Positions 4,341 through 6,660 of a stretch of DNA of 6,660 bases are shown here, in pieces (positions within the stretch are counted from its first letter, which is position 1; each line of letters starts with the position of its first letter). A program made the translations under genes and the position numbers. This DNA is from Verrucomicrobiota bacterium (GTDB taxonomy: Bacteria; Verrucomicrobiota; Verrucomicrobiia; Verrucomicrobiales; DEV007), in NCBI GenBank assembly GCA_013152075.1, contig JAADHD010000392.1:1703-8362 (forward strand), read 5' to 3'. The notes beneath the pieces were generated by a model. The model was not told the DNA's origin and did not search any database. It saw nothing but the letters and a program-made list of their open reading frames with translations.

Positions 4341-6660
4341 CAATTTTCAAACCTTGGCTCCGCCGGGCTGCCTTCGTAGGTGGCTGTGGGTAGGTGCATT
4401 TCCTTCAATACCAAGCTCATTGGCAGTAGCGTCGTCTCAGGTTCGATGACCGCCCCGCCCATCACCGTGGCTCCGAAGTTGACCGTGGTGCCATCTCGGA
4501 TCTCCGTGCGCTTCACCTTAAGCTTCATGTTCTCAAAAGTGTGCAACTGCAGCATGCCATCAAAGATGCAATCGTCGCCTATGCTCACTGCGTTCCAGTC
4601 AAAGGTCTGCAATGGGTCGCCGATGATGGTTCGTCGTCCAATTCGACATCCCATCAAACGCAGGGTGCGATTGGCGAGCACTGTCCCAGCAAGGGTTCTC
4701 ATCGATCTTCCGCACCAGGCAAAAAAGCAGTCCTGCATAAAGAAGTAGCTGAAGTGTCGCAAGGACCAGAACGGAGTCGAGTGCGACCTTCCCCACTGCT
4801 TGCCGACCACCAGTCTCTTGAGCAGGACACAGAAAACAATCAGAACAAATTCTACCAGAACCAGTGCAAGACATGCGCTCACCACCGCGTGTCCGCCAAG
4901 ACTCAACAGCACCGTATAGAGAATCGCGTAAACGAGCACTTCGGCGATGGGTAGAATGCCAACACTGAAGATGTCATGGAGGGAAACACGTAACAAGAAG
5001 AGCAGCAGGCTCGGTGAGCCTTGAGCTTTGCTCTCCACCTCGAAGTTCGCACTGCCGAACTTCCCCGGTGGGTTTCCTGCCACAGTGATGGATTCGCCGA
5101 GCCGTGAGCGCATCTGGCGCCGGAACTCGATGTCACTCGCGGGCGTGGCGACTCCGAGCAGGAAGTTGCTCGGGAGGTGCCCGTGTTCCGCGACGCAGTT
5201 GTTGCCTAAGAAGGAGTTCGCTGGCATATCGATGCTGCGTAGCGTCAGGTGCTCAGCCCCTTGGTCGAGTATGTTCGTATAACAGCCGTGAGACCAGAAC
5301 ACCTGGGAGTCAGCTCTGACGAGTTCCGGGACGAAGTTGAACATGGCGTCACACTCAGAAGCACCGGTATGGGTGAAGCGCACACCAGCGAGAGAACGCA
5401 GATATTGTCCGAAGATGCTCCAGGTCCAGAAGCGTTGAATTTGATCCATCATCTTCGCCCGGTAGAGAATGAGATGGGCCTTGAGCCCGCGTGATGGATA
5501 CAGCCCCGGCGCGGCGGGCGTGCAGCGAAGGAAGAGGCAGCCCACCAACGAAACCAGAACGATGGTCACCCAGGTGGTGACAAACGCGTAGAGACCCATG
5601 TGCCAAACGATCTCCAGCAGCGGTGTGTTCTGGAAGTAGTCAGTGAAGCCGACGGTCTCACCGGCGGGGAGAATGAGAGTGGTGAACCAGGCAACCGAGG
5701 CCGTGGGAACAACTAGCAGCCAGAAGTCGAGAAAGATCTGCAGCAGGATGCCGAGCGCACCCATAAACCAGAGGGGCAAGGCGTAGCGGTAGTGGTTCGT
5801 CGTGCGCTTAAGCGCCATGCAACGACCGGCAAGCCGAGCGGGGGCACCCTCCCACATTTCCTCTGCGCCTACGTCGTCTAAAATGGGGGTTAGCGGAGTG
5901 ATCCAGCTTTCGCGACCGACCGTGACATGATTGGCTATCGCGGCGCGCATACCGATCTTGCAACCCCTCTCGAGGTAAACCGGACCGACATGTAAGTCCC
6001 GCCCCACCCACATCGACTGGGACAGGTAAGCTCCAGTCTGGATGGTGACATTGTCCTCAATGGAGAGAAGATCCAGCGGCCCGGAGAACTCCACAGCGTG
6101 CGCGCAATGAACGTTCTTACCCACGGACACTCCTAGTCCGCGCAACACCCATGCCATCACTGATGCATTGCGGAACATCGCATTCAGCGGTCGAAGCACC
6201 GAGAGCTGCAGCCGCCCGATATACCAGATCCGCAAATGCATCCGGCTCCACCTGTGGTAGATACCCGGCTCAATCCCATTTTTGCGGAAGTGACCTCCTA
6301 TACACAGCTTAATCAGCATGACCCAGATCAGACTTGCGAACGGCAGTGTGAGAGCAAACAAGTAGGTCAAAAAACCGGCGACGATGAATTGCCCGAGGTG
6401 AGCGGTCACGAAAAACTCGCCGATCTCAGCGAAAGCGACAAGACCGATGAAGCCCACCAGGTGTGGGGTGTAAAGCAGCAGTAACAACAAGGCTTGCAAG
6501 GTGGTGAAGTAACCAATGGAAAGCGCCTGAGTGCCGACCTCAGTGCGCTCGCCTCGGTTGCTATCAGGTGTGGTGGACTTTTGGGCGCTAGAGCTCTGTG
6601 GCAGTTCCCGTGAGCAGTGAGCGACTTTCCTCGCGGTGTTGCAGTCGGTTAGCAAAGCCG
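4340..6660 (-). CDS. Membrane-bound terminal region of a Pls/PosA-type non-ribosomal peptide synthetase, N-terminus beyond window
   Basis: The frame is open from the right edge to TGA 4342-4340, giving about 772 residues. A TTG at 6655 could start it, but nothing stops the frame upstream, so it probably continues. The layout matches the terminal region of epsilon-poly-lysine synthetase-like enzymes: three repeats of two membrane helices plus a soluble domain. Helices lie near residues 50-77/88-119, 292-330/347-377 and 549-587/588-613 (numbered from the TTG). Soluble domain 1 has left-handed beta-helix turns (195-260) ending in MWEGAPARLAGR. Domain 2 has SFLGNNCVAEHGHLP then FLLGVATP (481-505). 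Domain 3 has GCRIGRR, SIGDDCIFDG, LQLHTFENMKLKVK and YEGSPAEP (669-767). In Pls this region joins amino acids iteratively at the membrane. Residues before helix 1 (LLTDCNTARKVAHCSREL) resemble a carrier-domain tail, then a polar linker. The gene is more GC-rich than the PPTase gene. The product is unknown. Confidence 0.85.
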   Translation of the reverse strand, partial: ALLTDCNTARKVAHCSRELPQSSSAQKSTTPDSNRGERTEVGTQALSIGYFTTLQALLLLLLYTPHLVGFIGLVAFAEIGEFFVTAHLGQFIVAGFLTYLFALTLPFASLIWVMLIKLCIGGHFRKNGIEPGIYHRWSRMHLRIWYIGRLQLSVLRPLNAMFRNASVMAWVLRGLGVSVGKNVHCAHAVEFSGPLDLLSIEDNVTIQTGAYLSQSMWVGRDLHVGPVYLERGCKIGMRAAIANHVTVGRESWITPLTPILDDVGAEEMWEGAPARLAGRCMALKRTTNHYRYALPLWFMGALGILLQIFLDFWLLVVPTASVAWFTTLILPAGETVGFTDYFQNTPLLEIVWHMGLYAFVTTWVTIVLVSLVGCLFLRCTPAAPGLYPSRGLKAHLILYRAKMMDQIQRFWTWSIFGQYLRSLAGVRFTHTGASECDAMFNFVPELVRADSQVFWSHGCYTNILDQGAEHLTLRSIDMPANSFLGNNCVAEHGHLPSNFLLGVATPASDIEFRRQMRSRLGESITVAGNPPGKFGSANFEVESKAQGSPSLLLFLLRVSLHDIFSVGILPIAEVLVYAILYTVLLSLGGHAVVSACLALVLVEFVLIVFCVLLKRLVVGKQWGRSHSTPFWSLRHFSYFFMQDCFFAWCGRSMRTLAGTVLANRTLRLMGCRIGRRTIIGDPLQTFDWNAVSIGDDCIFDGMLQLHTFENMKLKVKRTEIRDGTTVNFGATVMGGAVIEPETTLLPMSLVLKEMHLPTATYEGSPAEPRFEN

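Noticed and set aside
4380..6484. Numerous plus- and minus-strand frames of 67-137 codons within the NRPS-type gene.
   Set aside because: All overlap the long minus-strand frame with clear family motifs, and their compositions (Arg-, Ser-, Cys-rich) are typical of shadow frames.

Overview
The window looks like chromosomal DNA from a member of the Planctomycetota-Verrucomicrobiota group, most likely Verrucomicrobiota. The main evidence is a large secreted cytochrome-domain protein (PSCyt1 / DUF1549 / DUF1553 architecture) that is strongly expanded in that group. A LamG-type lectin tail, non-ATG starts and poor Shine-Dalgarno sites fit the same assignment. This is inferred from protein families only; no rRNA or other phylogenetic marker is present.

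Layout. Positions 1-2021 (minus) hold the N-terminal two thirds of the PSCyt1/DUF1549/DUF1553 protein, which runs off the left edge. Divergent from it, 2214-2576 (plus) encodes a small predicted lipoprotein of unknown function. Positions 2577-3280 are mostly a scar zone: the C-terminal end of a LamG domain (minus, AT-rich), short tails of apparently lost reading frames on both strands, a G-rich tandem repeat with quadruplex potential, and two inverted repeats. Positions 3281-4090 (plus) encode an Sfp-type 4'-phosphopantetheinyl transferase. A gap of about 250 bases (4091-4339) contains an element bounded by imperfect inverted repeats. Positions 4340-6660 (minus) encode the membrane-embedded terminal region of a Pls/PosA-type (epsilon-poly-lysine synthetase-like) non-ribosomal peptide synthetase. 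Its frame stays open to the right edge.

How the genes fit together. The convergent phosphopantetheinyl transferase and NRPS-type gene form the most coherent unit. Enzymes with this terminal region normally carry adenylation and carrier-protein domains on their N-terminal side, and the carrier protein needs a phosphopantetheine arm. The last residues before the window edge resemble the tail of such a carrier domain. I therefore infer a small amino-acid-polymer or peptide assembly locus whose adenylation and carrier domains lie just outside the window. The left-hand gene belongs to an unrelated, probably respiratory or polysaccharide-linked, function. No tRNA, rRNA, CRISPR array, transposase gene or convincing factor-independent terminator was seen.
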